Below, piece by piece: positions 27,346-35,764 of a stretch of 64,000 nucleotides of DNA. The DNA is taken from NCBI GenBank assembly GCA_046049675.1, contig JBJORA010000041.1:17423-81422 (forward strand), written 5' to 3'. Both the position numbers and the translations under genes were made by a program. Each line of letters begins with the position of its first letter. The stretch's first letter is position 1. The notes beneath the pieces are model-generated. The model ran no database searches, had not been told where the DNA came from, and saw only the letters and a list, made by a program, of their open reading frames with translations. The stretch comes from CAIXQW01 sp046049675. Lineage in GTDB: Bacteria > Bacteroidota > Bacteroidia > Chitinophagales > Chitinophagaceae.

Positions 27346-28629
27346 TTATGCGCCTTGTACTTGTGCTAGTACGCGAATAGTATGCTCGCCTTTTTGCTGC
27401 AGAATAATCTTTTTGCCCTTGCAAAGTTCAGCGATGATTTGCTCATTGTGGTGGCGAATGGTGATGAGTTCGATGCCATTGGTTTGTTCTATCCTGTATT
27501 CTCGTCCTAGCTTTTCGTGAAGCATTGCAATTTTCTCGGCATCTGCATCAATACAAGCCAAAAACATAACCGCTGCCGTTTGCATCACATTTATTTTTGC
27601 CTTGCTGGCGTGAAAGATTTCGTAGATGTCACTCAACTTGTCGTCGGTAATAAAGGATAAGTTATTGCTATAAACTTCAAGCAAGGTTTGGTCGCGCTTT
27701 AGTACGAGTATTGGTGGGTAGCTCACATTGCTAACTTCATGTCGGATAGTTGTGCCTGGTAGTGAGCTATCTAAGAAACACTTTACGTACAGTGGTATAT
27801 TTTTATTTTGCAGCGGCTTGATGGTTTTTGGGTGAATCACCTGTGCGCCATAGTAGCTCATTTCAATTACTTCGTAGTAGCTTATTTCTGGTATGGCAGT
27901 TACGTCCTTAAATATCTTTGGATCGCCACTTAATAAACTTGGTACATCTTTCCAAATGGTTTGGCTTTCGGCATCTAGCATATTGCTAAAAACGGCTGCA
28001 GTATAGTCGCTACCTTCTCTACCGAGCGTGGTGCTTTCGTTGTCGGTCGTACTACCTACAAAGCCTTGACTTATTAATATATTATGTTGCTGAAATAGTG
28101 GCTTTACAATACGATCAACATTGCTTTGTGTTAGATCCCATTCAATTTTTCCTTCACGCCATGTGTCGTCGGTGATAATTACATCACGGACGTCAAACCA
28201 ATGATTGCTGATGTTATTAGCATTAAAATAATGACTTACAATGGTGGTACTCATTAACTCACCTAGGCAAACAAGTTGGTCGTAGTAGTAGTGTGGATGA
28301 CGCTCGGATACGCCGTTCAAAATCCAGTCGGCTTCTGCATAAATATTCTGAAGTGCTTTTATGCAATTATCGCAATCTGCGCCGCTAAGCAATTCTTGGC
28401 AACGTGCATTATGCTCTGCTTCTACGAGGGCAAATAGTTCTGTTGCTTCCGTTTGCTTACCTGCATTAAAAGCTGCGGCTACTTTCTCCAGCGCATTAGT
28501 GGTTTTGCCCATTGCAGATACTATAAGCAATAAAGGACCTTGTTGATGTTGCTCAATGATAGCAGCCATGTTGCGCACACGCTCTGCACTTTCTATGCTG
28601 GCACCGCCAAATTTGAATACTCTAGTCAA
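27346..28629 (-). CDS. Aspartate kinase, TTG start
   Basis: Phosphorylates L-aspartate, the first step to lysine, threonine, methionine and diaminopimelate. The 427-residue monofunctional enzyme begins TRVFKFGGAS (kinase motif KFGGxS at residues 5-10). The active-site line is TTLGREGSDYTAA near residue 200, and the C-terminal ~130 residues carry two ACT-like regulatory segments (LLEVYSNNLSFITDD and INVMQTAAVMF), the usual site of feedback inhibition. No ATG is available: the only codon behind the -7 box that leaves the kinase motif intact is the TTG at 28629. A longer TTG reading (28656) would start inside the box itself. Confidence 0.95.
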   Translation of the reverse strand: MTRVFKFGGASIESAERVRNMAAIIEQHQQGPLLLIVSAMGKTTNALEKVAAAFNAGKQTEATELFALVEAEHNARCQELLSGADCDNCIKALQNIYAEADWILNGVSERHPHYYYDQLVCLGELMSTTIVSHYFNANNISNHWFDVRDVIITDDTWREGKIEWDLTQSNVDRIVKPLFQQHNILISQGFVGSTTDNESTTLGREGSDYTAAVFSNMLDAESQTIWKDVPSLLSGDPKIFKDVTAIPEISYYEVIEMSYYGAQVIHPKTIKPLQNKNIPLYVKCFLDSSLPGTTIRHEVSNVSYPPILVLKRDQTLLEVYSNNLSFITDDKLSDIYEIFHASKAKINVMQTAAVMFLACIDADAEKIAMLHEKLGREYRIEQTNGIELITIRHHNEQIIAELCKGKKIILQQKGEHTIRVLAQVQGA

Positions 28630-28653
28630 AAGAAGAAATTGTATTAATGGCTG

Positions 28654-28661
28654 CAAATATA
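28654..28661 (-). promoter_or_regulatory. -7 box TATATTTG, aspartate kinase gene
   Basis: An exact TAnnTTTG match, 24 nt before the TTG start at 28629. It decides the start codon. Confidence 0.65.
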
Positions 28662-28770
28662 GCTGATAGCAAGAATAGCTTCATTGCTATCGCTTATCGC
28701 AAAGTGGATACATCAAAAAAATAGTTATATAACTGTTTTAGAGGCGCCTGTTAGCAAGATTACCTGACAA

Positions 28771-28794
28771 ATGCTAGAAAAGCTCGGCTAGCAT
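28771..28794. promoter_or_regulatory. Inverted repeat upstream of fbp
   Basis: ATGCTAG (28771-28777) and CTAGCAT (28788-28794) are perfectly inverted around 10 nt, and sit where the -33 to -12 region of the fbp promoter should be. It could be a repressor site or a small hairpin. Confidence 0.35.
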
Positions 28795-28800
28795 GTACTT

Positions 28801-28808
28801 TACATTTG
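28801..28808 (+). promoter_or_regulatory. -7 box TACATTTG, fbp
   Basis: An exact TAnnTTTG match, 19 nt before the fbp ATG. Confidence 0.6.
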
Positions 28809-28827
28809 CTAACTAAATTGTTGCAAT

Positions 28828-29850
28828 ATGAATCCAAATAGAGCGCTGATTACACTTGATGAGTTTACCGTAATGCAAACGCGTGAGTTTAGCAAAGCCA
28901 CGGGTGAACTAGCGACAGTACTTAGAGATATTGGCTTGGCTTGTAAGCTTATCAATAAGAAAGTGAATAAAGCTGGCTTAACTGATTTATTGGGCAGCCA
29001 AGGCACTAGCAATATTCAGGGAGAAGAACAACAGAAGTTGGATGTATACGCTAATGATACCTTGATTAATATTCTGCGCCATAGTAGCGACTGTGCAGGT
29101 GTTGCTAGTGAAGAAAACGATGAGTTTATTGCCTTTGATGACGATTTTAGCAAGAATAGCAAATACGTTGTAATGTTCGATCCACTAGATGGTAGTAGTA
29201 ATATTGATGTGAATGCTAGTATTGGTACTATTTTTAGCATCATGCGCAGAGTAACGCCTGTTGGTACACAAGTTACTGAAGAGGACTTTTTACAAGCTGG
29301 CAGAAAAATCGTAGCTGCAGGCTATGTTATTTATGGTAGTAGTACAATTTTGGTTTATGCAACTAAGCTTGGCGTCAATGGTTTTACACTAGACAATAGT
29401 ATTGGCGAGTTTTGTTTGAGCCATCGTAAAATGCAATTACCAGAGCACGGTAAGATTTATAGTATCAATCAAGGTAATAGCAGAAAGTATAGCACAGCAG
29501 TACAAGATTATTTGGACTATTGTATGCAAAATGAGAAAGAACTTGGCTTGCCTTTAACGCATAGATATATTGGTAGTATGGTTGCGGATATACATCGCAC
29601 GCTTATCAAGGGTGGTTTGTTTATGTATCCACTAGATATTTATAGCAATAAAGCAAAGCTTCGTTTACAGTACGAGTGCAATCCTATGAGCTATGTAATT
29701 GAAATGGCTGGTGGGGTTAGTAGTATTGGCGAAGATGGCAGTGTACTTGATGTTGTACCAACGGAGTTACATCAACGTGTGCCTATTTTTATCGGCAATA
29801 AAAATATGCTTGATAAATTACGAAGTTTTGGTTCTGTGAATTCAAATTAG
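28828..29850 (+). CDS. fbp: Class I fructose-1,6-bisphosphatase
   Basis: Gluconeogenic enzyme hydrolysing fructose-1,6-bisphosphate to fructose-6-phosphate. The 340-residue length is normal for class I. The metal and substrate motif FDPLDGSSNIDVNASIGTIF is at about residues 115-134. Other family lines are GVASEENDEF (catalytic Glu pair) and the C-terminal ECNPMSYVIEMAGG with the substrate-contacting residues. The enzyme is cytosolic and Mg-dependent. It has its own promoter, with a perfect inverted repeat just above it that may serve regulation. Confidence 0.97.
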   Translation: MNPNRALITLDEFTVMQTREFSKATGELATVLRDIGLACKLINKKVNKAGLTDLLGSQGTSNIQGEEQQKLDVYANDTLINILRHSSDCAGVASEENDEFIAFDDDFSKNSKYVVMFDPLDGSSNIDVNASIGTIFSIMRRVTPVGTQVTEEDFLQAGRKIVAAGYVIYGSSTILVYATKLGVNGFTLDNSIGEFCLSHRKMQLPEHGKIYSINQGNSRKYSTAVQDYLDYCMQNEKELGLPLTHRYIGSMVADIHRTLIKGGLFMYPLDIYSNKAKLRLQYECNPMSYVIEMAGGVSSIGEDGSVLDVVPTELHQRVPIFIGNKNMLDKLRSFGSVNSN

Positions 29851-29992
29851 TTTAATGTAGCTATCAAATAGTAGTTTATTTTGGTGCTCTTTTTATAGCG
29901 ATAGGGCATATTAAATATATTAATATTGTATAATTTGTATATTGCTAATAATTAGCACATTAGGATCTTTTTTTCTTGTTTTAATATTTTGC

Positions 29993-30168
29993 TATCCTGA
30001 TAATTCATAAAATCTATCCCAGGAATTCATAAAATCTATCCCGAGAATTCATAAACAATATCCTGATAATTCATAAGTTGTATCCCAAGAATTCATAAAA
30101 TCTATCCCAGAAATTCATAAAAAATATCCCGAGAATTCATAAACTTTATCCCAGGAATTCATAGCTTT
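29993..30168 (+). repeat. Eight tandem 22-bp repeats upstream of AAA/DUF4143 gene
   Basis: Eight head-to-tail units, each exactly 22 bp, starting at 29993, 30015, 30037, 30059, 30081, 30103, 30125 and 30147. The consensus is TATCC(C/T)-RR-RAATTCATAA plus four variable bases. The core TATCC and AATTCATAA never changes except in the last unit, where ...CATAGCTTT creates a -7 box. Units 1 and 4 share the variant TATCCTGATAATT; units 2/5/6/8 and 3/7 are near copies. There are no spacers, so this is not a CRISPR array. The 22-bp period is close to two helical turns, so bound proteins would line up on one face. Confidence 0.92.
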
Positions 30169-30169
30169 G
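30162..30169 (+). promoter_or_regulatory. -7 box TAGCTTTG in the last repeat
   Basis: An exact TAnnTTTG match formed by the 3' end of repeat 8 and ending 4 nt before the AAA ATPase ATG. The whole array thus lies at and upstream of the -33 region. Confidence 0.6.
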
Positions 30170-30173
30170 TTTT

Positions 30174-31367
30174 ATGTCAAGATTGCCAGTTTTTCCGCGC
30201 GACTTACAACGCATTATTGAAACTAATCTTAAGCACTTTGCGTTTGTTAGTATTACCGGCCCGAGGCAAAGTGGTAAAACTACCTTGTGCCATTTGTCGG
30301 TCAATAGCAAGTACAAATATGTCAACTTTGAGAGCCAGCAGAGTGCTTTTGCTGCAGCTAATGATCCCGAGTCTTTTATCAAAGAATTTCCACATAAAGT
30401 AATTTTGGATGAAGTGCAAAAAGTGCCACAGTTGTTTAGCGAATTAATGGTACATACAGATACTGCCAAAAAGAAGGGCGCTTATATCTTAACTGGTTCT
30501 CAGAACTTTTTATTGATGGAAAGTATTAGCCAGTCTTTGGCAGGAAGGGTAGCGGTATTCTTCTTGTTACCTTTTAGTTTGCATGAGGTTTACCCAAACC
30601 TTAAAGCCAAAGAACAACAATGGCAGCAACTTGCGGTACGTGGATTTTACCCAGCCTTGTATGCGCAACGCAAAATTTCTACGCAAGTGTTTTATAGAAG
30701 CTATATCGCTACTTATTTAGAGCGTGATGTACGCACCTTACTCAATATTAGATTACGATCAACGTTTAGGAAATTTCTAAAAATCTGTGCAGTACGCTCT
30801 GGCAATATCATTAACCTAAATGAAATATCTAATCAACTCAATGTAGATGCAACCACTATTAGAAGTTGGTTGAGTATTTTAGAGAGTAGCTTTATTATTT
30901 ACCTCATAGCACCATATCATTCAAACTTAGACAAACGCGTATATAAGAAGCCCAAGCTATACTTTTACGATACGGGCTTGCTTAGCTATTTGCTTGGTAT
31001 ACGATCAGCAGAGCAGTTAAACGCCTCTGTACACAAGGGTAGCGTTTTTGAAAACTTTGTCATCACGGATATGATAAAGCGTAAGACCAACAAAGGTGAA
31101 TTGCCAGAGTTTTTTTATTGGCAAGATACCAATGGCAATGAGGTAGATCTTATTTATGAAAATGGCGATATCATTGAGTTGTATGAAATTAAAAGTTCAG
31201 AAACAGCACGTATGGAGCATGCTGCGCAATTGGTAAGGTTTAGTGCCTTAGCGCAAGCTAGAGGTCTCAAAACATCGCAAACTGTCATTTATGCTGGCGC
31301 TCAAAGTAGCAAGGTTAAGCAATTGCAGATGCGCAGTTGGAAAGACTTGGCAAAACTTACTTGGTAG
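30174..31367 (+). CDS. AAA ATPase with DUF4143 (PD-(D/E)xK-like) domain
   Basis: A 397-residue ATP-binding protein of the widespread AAA_14/DUF4143 family, whose cellular role is not established. The Walker A motif is GPRQSGKT (29-36) and Walker B is VILDEVQ (about 78-84). A sensor-like LTGSQNFLLM follows. A winged-helix-like segment (SNQLNVDATTIRSWLSILE) leads to the DUF4143 line KLYFYDTGLLSYLLGI, and the C-terminus has a nuclease-like core: EVDLIYENG followed by ELYEIKSS, the D-x(n)-E-x-K arrangement of PD-(D/E)xK enzymes. It starts 5 bp after the 22-bp repeat array and is convergent with the next gene, 8 bp away. Association with a repeat array suggests repeat-mediated control or a mobile origin; this is inference. 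Confidence 0.93.
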   Translation: MSRLPVFPRDLQRIIETNLKHFAFVSITGPRQSGKTTLCHLSVNSKYKYVNFESQQSAFAAANDPESFIKEFPHKVILDEVQKVPQLFSELMVHTDTAKKKGAYILTGSQNFLLMESISQSLAGRVAVFFLLPFSLHEVYPNLKAKEQQWQQLAVRGFYPALYAQRKISTQVFYRSYIATYLERDVRTLLNIRLRSTFRKFLKICAVRSGNIINLNEISNQLNVDATTIRSWLSILESSFIIYLIAPYHSNLDKRVYKKPKLYFYDTGLLSYLLGIRSAEQLNASVHKGSVFENFVITDMIKRKTNKGELPEFFYWQDTNGNEVDLIYENGDIIELYEIKSSETARMEHAAQLVRFSALAQARGLKTSQTVIYAGAQSSKVKQLQMRSWKDLAKLTW

Positions 31368-31375
31368 CATAACTA

Positions 31376-31912
31376 TTACTCACCGTAAAACATGCTAATC
31401 AACAAATGATCGTGTTGCTCTACTTTTTGTAAATAGTTCGCTTCGAAGCTTGCATCGCTGGCCAATGGAAGGCTTAAGTAGCTAGGCTTATACAAGGCAA
31501 GCGCGCCTAAATAGTCAGCTACACTATACTCATTTTTTACACTTGCGCTGGCAACTGTGCAGTCGGCGCTATTGCTCTGCTGCAGTTTAAGCATTTGATC
31601 AAGATGTACTTGCGTCGTGCAGTTGGCATTCATAACAATCACATCTTCGCTATCGGCGTATTTGAGTGCTTGTGTCATCGTACCACAAGTTAAAATCTGC
31701 TCATCTGTTTCTACAAAATCTATTGCAAAGCCATAGTCTTGCCTATTAGATTTAATCCAATCAACAAGAGCGTCTGCTGCTTTTACAACATAGGTAACCT
31801 TACAAATATGAAACTGCTTTAGCGAAGTCAATAGCTTTTGCAAATCTTCGCTTGTAACTATAGCGTTGTTGCCAATTAGATGATGGGTAAGAATAATACA
31901 GTCTTTATGCAT
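31376..31912 (-). CDS. Degenerate nucleotidyltransferase-like protein
   Basis: A 178-residue protein that resembles the core of sugar-nucleotide pyrophosphorylases (GT-A fold): GTMTQALKYADSEDVIVMNA, then HLDQMLKLQQSNSADCTVA, follow the family layout of GTAGAL, VLNGD and a helix ending in ADVTVA. However, the catalytic line that normally reads NGDxxxD is NANCTTQ here, and the N-terminal glycine-rich nucleotide loop is absent, so it is probably inactive as a transferase. Its start overlaps the end of folP by 8 bp, indicating translational coupling. Function is unknown; it might be a scaffold or regulator. The fold assignment is moderate. Confidence 0.7.
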   Translation of the reverse strand: MHKDCIILTHHLIGNNAIVTSEDLQKLLTSLKQFHICKVTYVVKAADALVDWIKSNRQDYGFAIDFVETDEQILTCGTMTQALKYADSEDVIVMNANCTTQVHLDQMLKLQQSNSADCTVASASVKNEYSVADYLGALALYKPSYLSLPLASDASFEANYLQKVEQHDHLLISMFYGE

Positions 31913-32756
31913 TGTTTGTTAGCTTAAAAATTTCAATGGCTTGTTGTGCTTCTTTGGCATCGTGTACGCGCAAAATATTTGCACCGTGCAGCAAAGCTAT
32001 CATATGCGCTGCTGTAGTAGCATTTAAGCTTTCTTGCGGTAATATATCAAGCGCTTTGTACAACATACTTTTTCTACTAAGGCCAACCAATACTGGATAT
32101 TGCAAGCTAGTAAAAGTCGATAGATTTTTTAGTAATACATAATTCTGCTCAAGTGTTTTGCCAAAACCAAAGCCTGGATCAATTGCGATTTGCTTGATAC
32201 CGGCTGCTAAGCACTGCTTTATTTTCCTTTCTAAATAATTATGCACTTCTTTCACCACATCGCTGTAAGCGGGATTAACTTGCATTGTTGCTGGTTTGCC
32301 TTGCATATGCATTGCAATATAAGGTACGCCTAAAGTGGCTGCAGTAGCAATCATATCAGCATCCATTTCACCGGCACTTACATCGTTGATAATACTTGCA
32401 CCTAGCGCCACAGCATTTTTAGCAACATAGCTATAGTAAGTATCTATACTAATTAGAATCTTTGGGTTGTAATTGTGCAAAGTTTCTATTGTTGATGCGA
32501 TTCTATCTAGCTCTTCTTGTTCGCTGATACTTGCAGCGCCTGGCTTTGTGCTTTGCCCGCCAATATCAATAATATTTGCACCGTCTTCATGCAGCTGTAT
32601 AGCCCTAGCCACACTGCTTGTAAGTCCGTTATAGCTGCCGCCATCGTAAAAACTATCGGGCGTCACATTGACGATGCCCATAATTTGTGGTGTTGCAAAA
32701 TCAATCGTTTGCTCACCACAATTAAACACATAGTTTGCTGTACTTTTGCCTTCCAT
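31905..32756 (-). CDS. folP: Dihydropteroate synthase
   Basis: Condenses 6-hydroxymethyl-7,8-dihydropterin pyrophosphate with p-aminobenzoate in folate synthesis; target of sulfonamides. The 283-residue protein shows IMGIVNVTPDSFYDGG (loop 1), IIDIGGQSTKPGA (loop 2), SIDTYYS, IINDVSAG, DPGFGFGKTLEQN and GLSRKSML, all intact. The ATG at 32756 is preferred because the next in-frame codons upstream run into the divergent DUF1599 gene. A TACCTTGC box at 32767-32774 would serve as its promoter. The downstream degenerate transferase gene is coupled to it. Confidence 0.97.
   Translation of the reverse strand: MEGKSTANYVFNCGEQTIDFATPQIMGIVNVTPDSFYDGGSYNGLTSSVARAIQLHEDGANIIDIGGQSTKPGAASISEQEELDRIASTIETLHNYNPKILISIDTYYSYVAKNAVALGASIINDVSAGEMDADMIATAATLGVPYIAMHMQGKPATMQVNPAYSDVVKEVHNYLERKIKQCLAAGIKQIAIDPGFGFGKTLEQNYVLLKNLSTFTSLQYPVLVGLSRKSMLYKALDILPQESLNATTAAHMIALLHGANILRVHDAKEAQQAIEIFKLTNNA
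32741..32748 (+). promoter_or_regulatory. -7 box TACTTTTG, DUF1599 gene
   Basis: An exact TAnnTTTG match located inside the first codons of the divergent folP gene, 26 nt before the DUF1599 ATG at 32775. Confidence 0.6.
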
Positions 32757-32766
32757 TAATACTGCC

Positions 32767-32774
32767 GCAAGGTA
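32767..32774 (-). promoter_or_regulatory. -7-like box TACCTTGC, folP
   Basis: A near-match to the box, ending 10 nt before the folP ATG and abutting the DUF1599 start codon on the other strand. The two divergent promoters overlap. Confidence 0.4.
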
Positions 32775-33308
32775 ATGAGTAATACGCAAACACAATATCA
32801 GCAAGTAGTAGCTAGTTGCTTTTCTATCTACAATAAAAAGGTACAAGACTATGGCACAAGCTGGCGCGTACTAAGACCAATAAGTCTAGTAGATCAAATT
32901 TACATCAAGGCCATGCGTATTAGGCAATTGCAAAGCTCAGGAGTCAATAAAGTTGGCGATAGCAAGCGTGGCGAGTGGCAAGCCATTGTTAATTATGGCA
33001 TTATTGCTTGCATTCAGTTGGAGCTCAATAATTATGAATCTGAATGGGACCTAGATGCGAATATGGCTTCCTCGCTATACCAGCAACATAGCGATACCAT
33101 CTACAATTTGATGCAGGCTAAAAATCACGACTACGGCGAGGCTTGGCGCAATATGAGTGAAGAGAGCTTTGTAGACCTAATCATTACAAAGCTTTTGCGC
33201 ATTAGGCAGATTATCGCTAACGACGGCAAAACTCAAATCAGCGAAGGCATGGATGCCAACTTTCATGATATAGTGAATTACGCCGTGTTTGCGTTGATAT
33301 TGTACTAG
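32775..33308 (+). CDS. DUF1599 protein with two tandem domains
   Basis: A 177-residue soluble protein made of two copies of the same ~80-residue helical domain: KVQDYGTSWRVLRPISLVDQ with IKAMRIRQLQ in the first half, and KNHDYGEAWRNMSEESFVDL with ITKLLRIRQI in the second. Each ends in a short (I/V)NYGI/INYAVFA-like helix. The family (PF07659, named nucleotide-modification-associated domain 1) is common in Bacteroidota; its biochemical role is unproven. It is divergent from folP, with only 18 bp between the start codons, and its stop overlaps that of the convergent TonB receptor gene by 4 bp. Confidence 0.93.
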   Translation: MSNTQTQYQQVVASCFSIYNKKVQDYGTSWRVLRPISLVDQIYIKAMRIRQLQSSGVNKVGDSKRGEWQAIVNYGIIACIQLELNNYESEWDLDANMASSLYQQHSDTIYNLMQAKNHDYGEAWRNMSEESFVDLIITKLLRIRQIIANDGKTQISEGMDANFHDIVNYAVFALILY

Positions 33309-35692
33309 CTTTTTCTCTTCCTGCTCCACTCAGCCTTGTACTGCAGCACAGGCAGTCTTCCCATTTGATAGGTATAGCCAAATTGCTTTTGGTAATTATC
33401 GTACTCAATGGTTGAGACATTCCTGTAGTTGATCACATTATCGATATTGATACCAAACTCGTGGCTAATATTAGCGCGATTAAGGCGATAGCTAATGCGT
33501 AAATCTGGTCTAAAATAATTTGGATACCGTTCAGTATAGCCAAGTGTAGAACTAAAAACTGTTTCACCACGTGCAATACTCGCAGCTGTATCTACCGGTA
33601 TAAATGGTCTACCGCCTAGACCTGCAAATTTTAGATTGATGCCAAGAATATTATTGCCAATCACAAACTCATAGCCGCCAAGCGCAACAAAGCTCCATCT
33701 GCCGTCAAATGCTGTACTCTGCACAATATTGTCGCCGCCATTGTAAGTGCTTTTGTAATAGCTACTAGTCACTAAAAAGTAATAGTGTTGGCTAAAAAAT
33801 TTTTCTACAGTTAGCTCCAAACCTCTATTAAAACCAGCGCCATTGTTAACCAAATAAGGTTTGGGTATAATGTAATAAAATGCGCCTTCATTCAAGGTGC
33901 TATAGTTAGTGCTTTTGTTTTCGATAGCTGCATTACTTATTTGCTGTACATAAGCATCTAGTTTTATGCGATAGTTTTTTGCGGGCAAAATATCTACACC
34001 GCAAAGTGCATGTACACTTTTGGTAAAATCTAGATTGAGGTTGGTAAGGCTGTCTACAAAACTGCCAACGCCAGTTCTATTATAGAAGTATGTTGTAGAA
34101 GGTTGCATTTGATTGTGGACACCAGTACCAATATTAAGTGCAACTGCCTTTGTCATTTGATACTTAGCAGCAGCGCGTGGTTCAATAGCAATACTATTGT
34201 TGAGCGCAAGCATCATGGCGTGTACACCGCCTACAATGCTAATCTTGCTTGTTGGCTTATATTGATGCTGCACATAGCCTCGCCACAAATTAATGCCGCC
34301 ATCGTATTTTAATATAGAGATATAACGATTGTAACTTGTAAGGTAAATACTATCAGCAACCTTAATAAACATTCGCGTATAATAAAGTCCAATTTGCGTT
34401 TGATTTCTAGGACTCCATTTGTAGCCAAGTTTGCTGTGTGTACTTAAGCGAGTATCGCTGAAATTTCTATCTAGCCATGTAAATTTTTTACTCTCGTTGT
34501 CGTACAAGCTATCTATAAATGTTTGTGTGCCACTACGACTTAGGCTTACCACATTACTCAACACATATTTTGCGCCAATTTGTTTTTGCTGACTAATACC
34601 TACCGCATACATCGCATTATCGAAGTAAGTATCAAAGCCTTTTGGTCTAGGGTTTAAACGCTCGCCAGTGGTGTCGTAGTCTTTACTTAAAGAGGTAGCG
34701 CGGTTATAACCACCTAGGCCCCAAATGCTGACAGAACCAATTGCTGTTTTTGGAAAATTAAGTTTGTAGGTTAGATCGCGATACTTTGCTGCGCCTTGTG
34801 CCCCAAGCTTTACACCAAGTAGGTCAAAAAGTTCCAAGGTACTGTAGCGTGCGTTTATCATATAGCTGCTTTTACTACCTTTTTTTAGCGGTCCTTCAGC
34901 ACCAAATTCTGCGCCATTTAAACCAAACTGCGCCATGTATTCGTGTTGCTGATTATTGCCATTGCGCATGCGCAGGTCAAAGAAGCCAGCTAAAGCATTG
35001 CCATATTGGGGCGCGAATGCACCAGTCAAGAAATCTGATGATGCTAGGTTATTGTTATTAACAATACTTATAGCGCCGCCCGTTGTGCCGATACCGCTAA
35101 AGTGGTTCGGATTTGGAATTTCAATGCCTTCCATTCGCCAGCCAACACCAAGCGGACTATTGCCTCGAATAATGATATCGTTGCGGCTGTCGCCATTACT
35201 TACGACGCCAGCAAAATTTTGCGCCATGCGGGCAGGGTCGCCCAAGCTACCTGCATATCTGCTTGCATCGCTAGCTACAAATTGTCGCGCACTACTTATT
35301 GACATTTCATTGATTGTGGTAGTTGGTGATTTTTTAGTAACGCTAATTCCTTCAAGACTTTTCCTCTCTGTTTTTTCTTCTATTGGAATTGTCAAAACGA
35401 TTTGCTTGCCACTATTGACAATTACGTTGGAAAGCAATGCAGGTTCGTAGCGAGGGTGTTCTACACGCAATGTGTAGCGACCAAGTGGCAATTGCATCAA
35501 AAACTCACCTTGATCATTAGTGGTAGTGCTATCACTATTGTTGCCAGTGACAATCACACTAGCATTTGGTATAGGCTTATTAGTGAATTTATCATTAACA
35601 GTTCCTCTTACTTGTTGCACAATACTTTGCGCTAAGCATATGGTAGGCGTACTTGCAAATAGTACAATGAGAAAAAATAAACGTGCTGACAT
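33305..35692 (-). CDS. TonB-dependent outer membrane receptor
   Basis: Outer membrane active transporter of 795 residues. The signal peptide ends PTICLAQ (residue 22). A carboxypeptidase-regulatory-like domain follows (VRGTVNDKFTNKPIPNASVI, about 28-110), then the plug (RNDIIIRGNSPLGVGWRMEG, about 170-230) and a 22-strand type barrel ending in ...YKAEWSRKRKS. Its length suits small substrates such as siderophores, vitamins or metal chelates. No SusD partner is adjacent, so a glycan-uptake role is unlikely; the substrate is unknown. It is transcribed alone, convergent with the DUF1599 gene (4-bp overlap). Confidence 0.94.
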   Translation of the reverse strand: MSARLFFLIVLFASTPTICLAQSIVQQVRGTVNDKFTNKPIPNASVIVTGNNSDSTTTNDQGEFLMQLPLGRYTLRVEHPRYEPALLSNVIVNSGKQIVLTIPIEEKTERKSLEGISVTKKSPTTTINEMSISSARQFVASDASRYAGSLGDPARMAQNFAGVVSNGDSRNDIIIRGNSPLGVGWRMEGIEIPNPNHFSGIGTTGGAISIVNNNNLASSDFLTGAFAPQYGNALAGFFDLRMRNGNNQQHEYMAQFGLNGAEFGAEGPLKKGSKSSYMINARYSTLELFDLLGVKLGAQGAAKYRDLTYKLNFPKTAIGSVSIWGLGGYNRATSLSKDYDTTGERLNPRPKGFDTYFDNAMYAVGISQQKQIGAKYVLSNVVSLSRSGTQTFIDSLYDNESKKFTWLDRNFSDTRLSTHSKLGYKWSPRNQTQIGLYYTRMFIKVADSIYLTSYNRYISILKYDGGINLWRGYVQHQYKPTSKISIVGGVHAMMLALNNSIAIEPRAAAKYQMTKAVALNIGTGVHNQMQPSTTYFYNRTGVGSFVDSLTNLNLDFTKSVHALCGVDILPAKNYRIKLDAYVQQISNAAIENKSTNYSTLNEGAFYYIIPKPYLVNNGAGFNRGLELTVEKFFSQHYYFLVTSSYYKSTYNGGDNIVQSTAFDGRWSFVALGGYEFVIGNNILGINLKFAGLGGRPFIPVDTAASIARGETVFSSTLGYTERYPNYFRPDLRISYRLNRANISHEFGINIDNVINYRNVSTIEYDNYQKQFGYTYQMGRLPVLQYKAEWSRKRKS

Positions 35693-35764
35693 TTTATATC
35701 GATTAGACCTCTGAGAAATGTAAAAGCTTAAAAATCCTTATTGTTACAAAATTCAAGCTTATAG

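Larger units (their letters stand above)
29851..30173. other. 323-bp gap: AT-rich spacer then 22-bp tandem repeat array
   Basis: The first ~140 bp are AT-rich without recognisable features apart from possible fbp 3' sequence. From 29993 the gap is filled by eight 22-bp repeats (listed separately) running directly into the promoter and start of the AAA ATPase gene. Confidence 0.9.

Noticed and set aside
29993..30168. CRISPR array
   Set aside because: The 22-bp units are directly adjacent with no unique spacers and no cas genes nearby; this is a plain tandem repeat.
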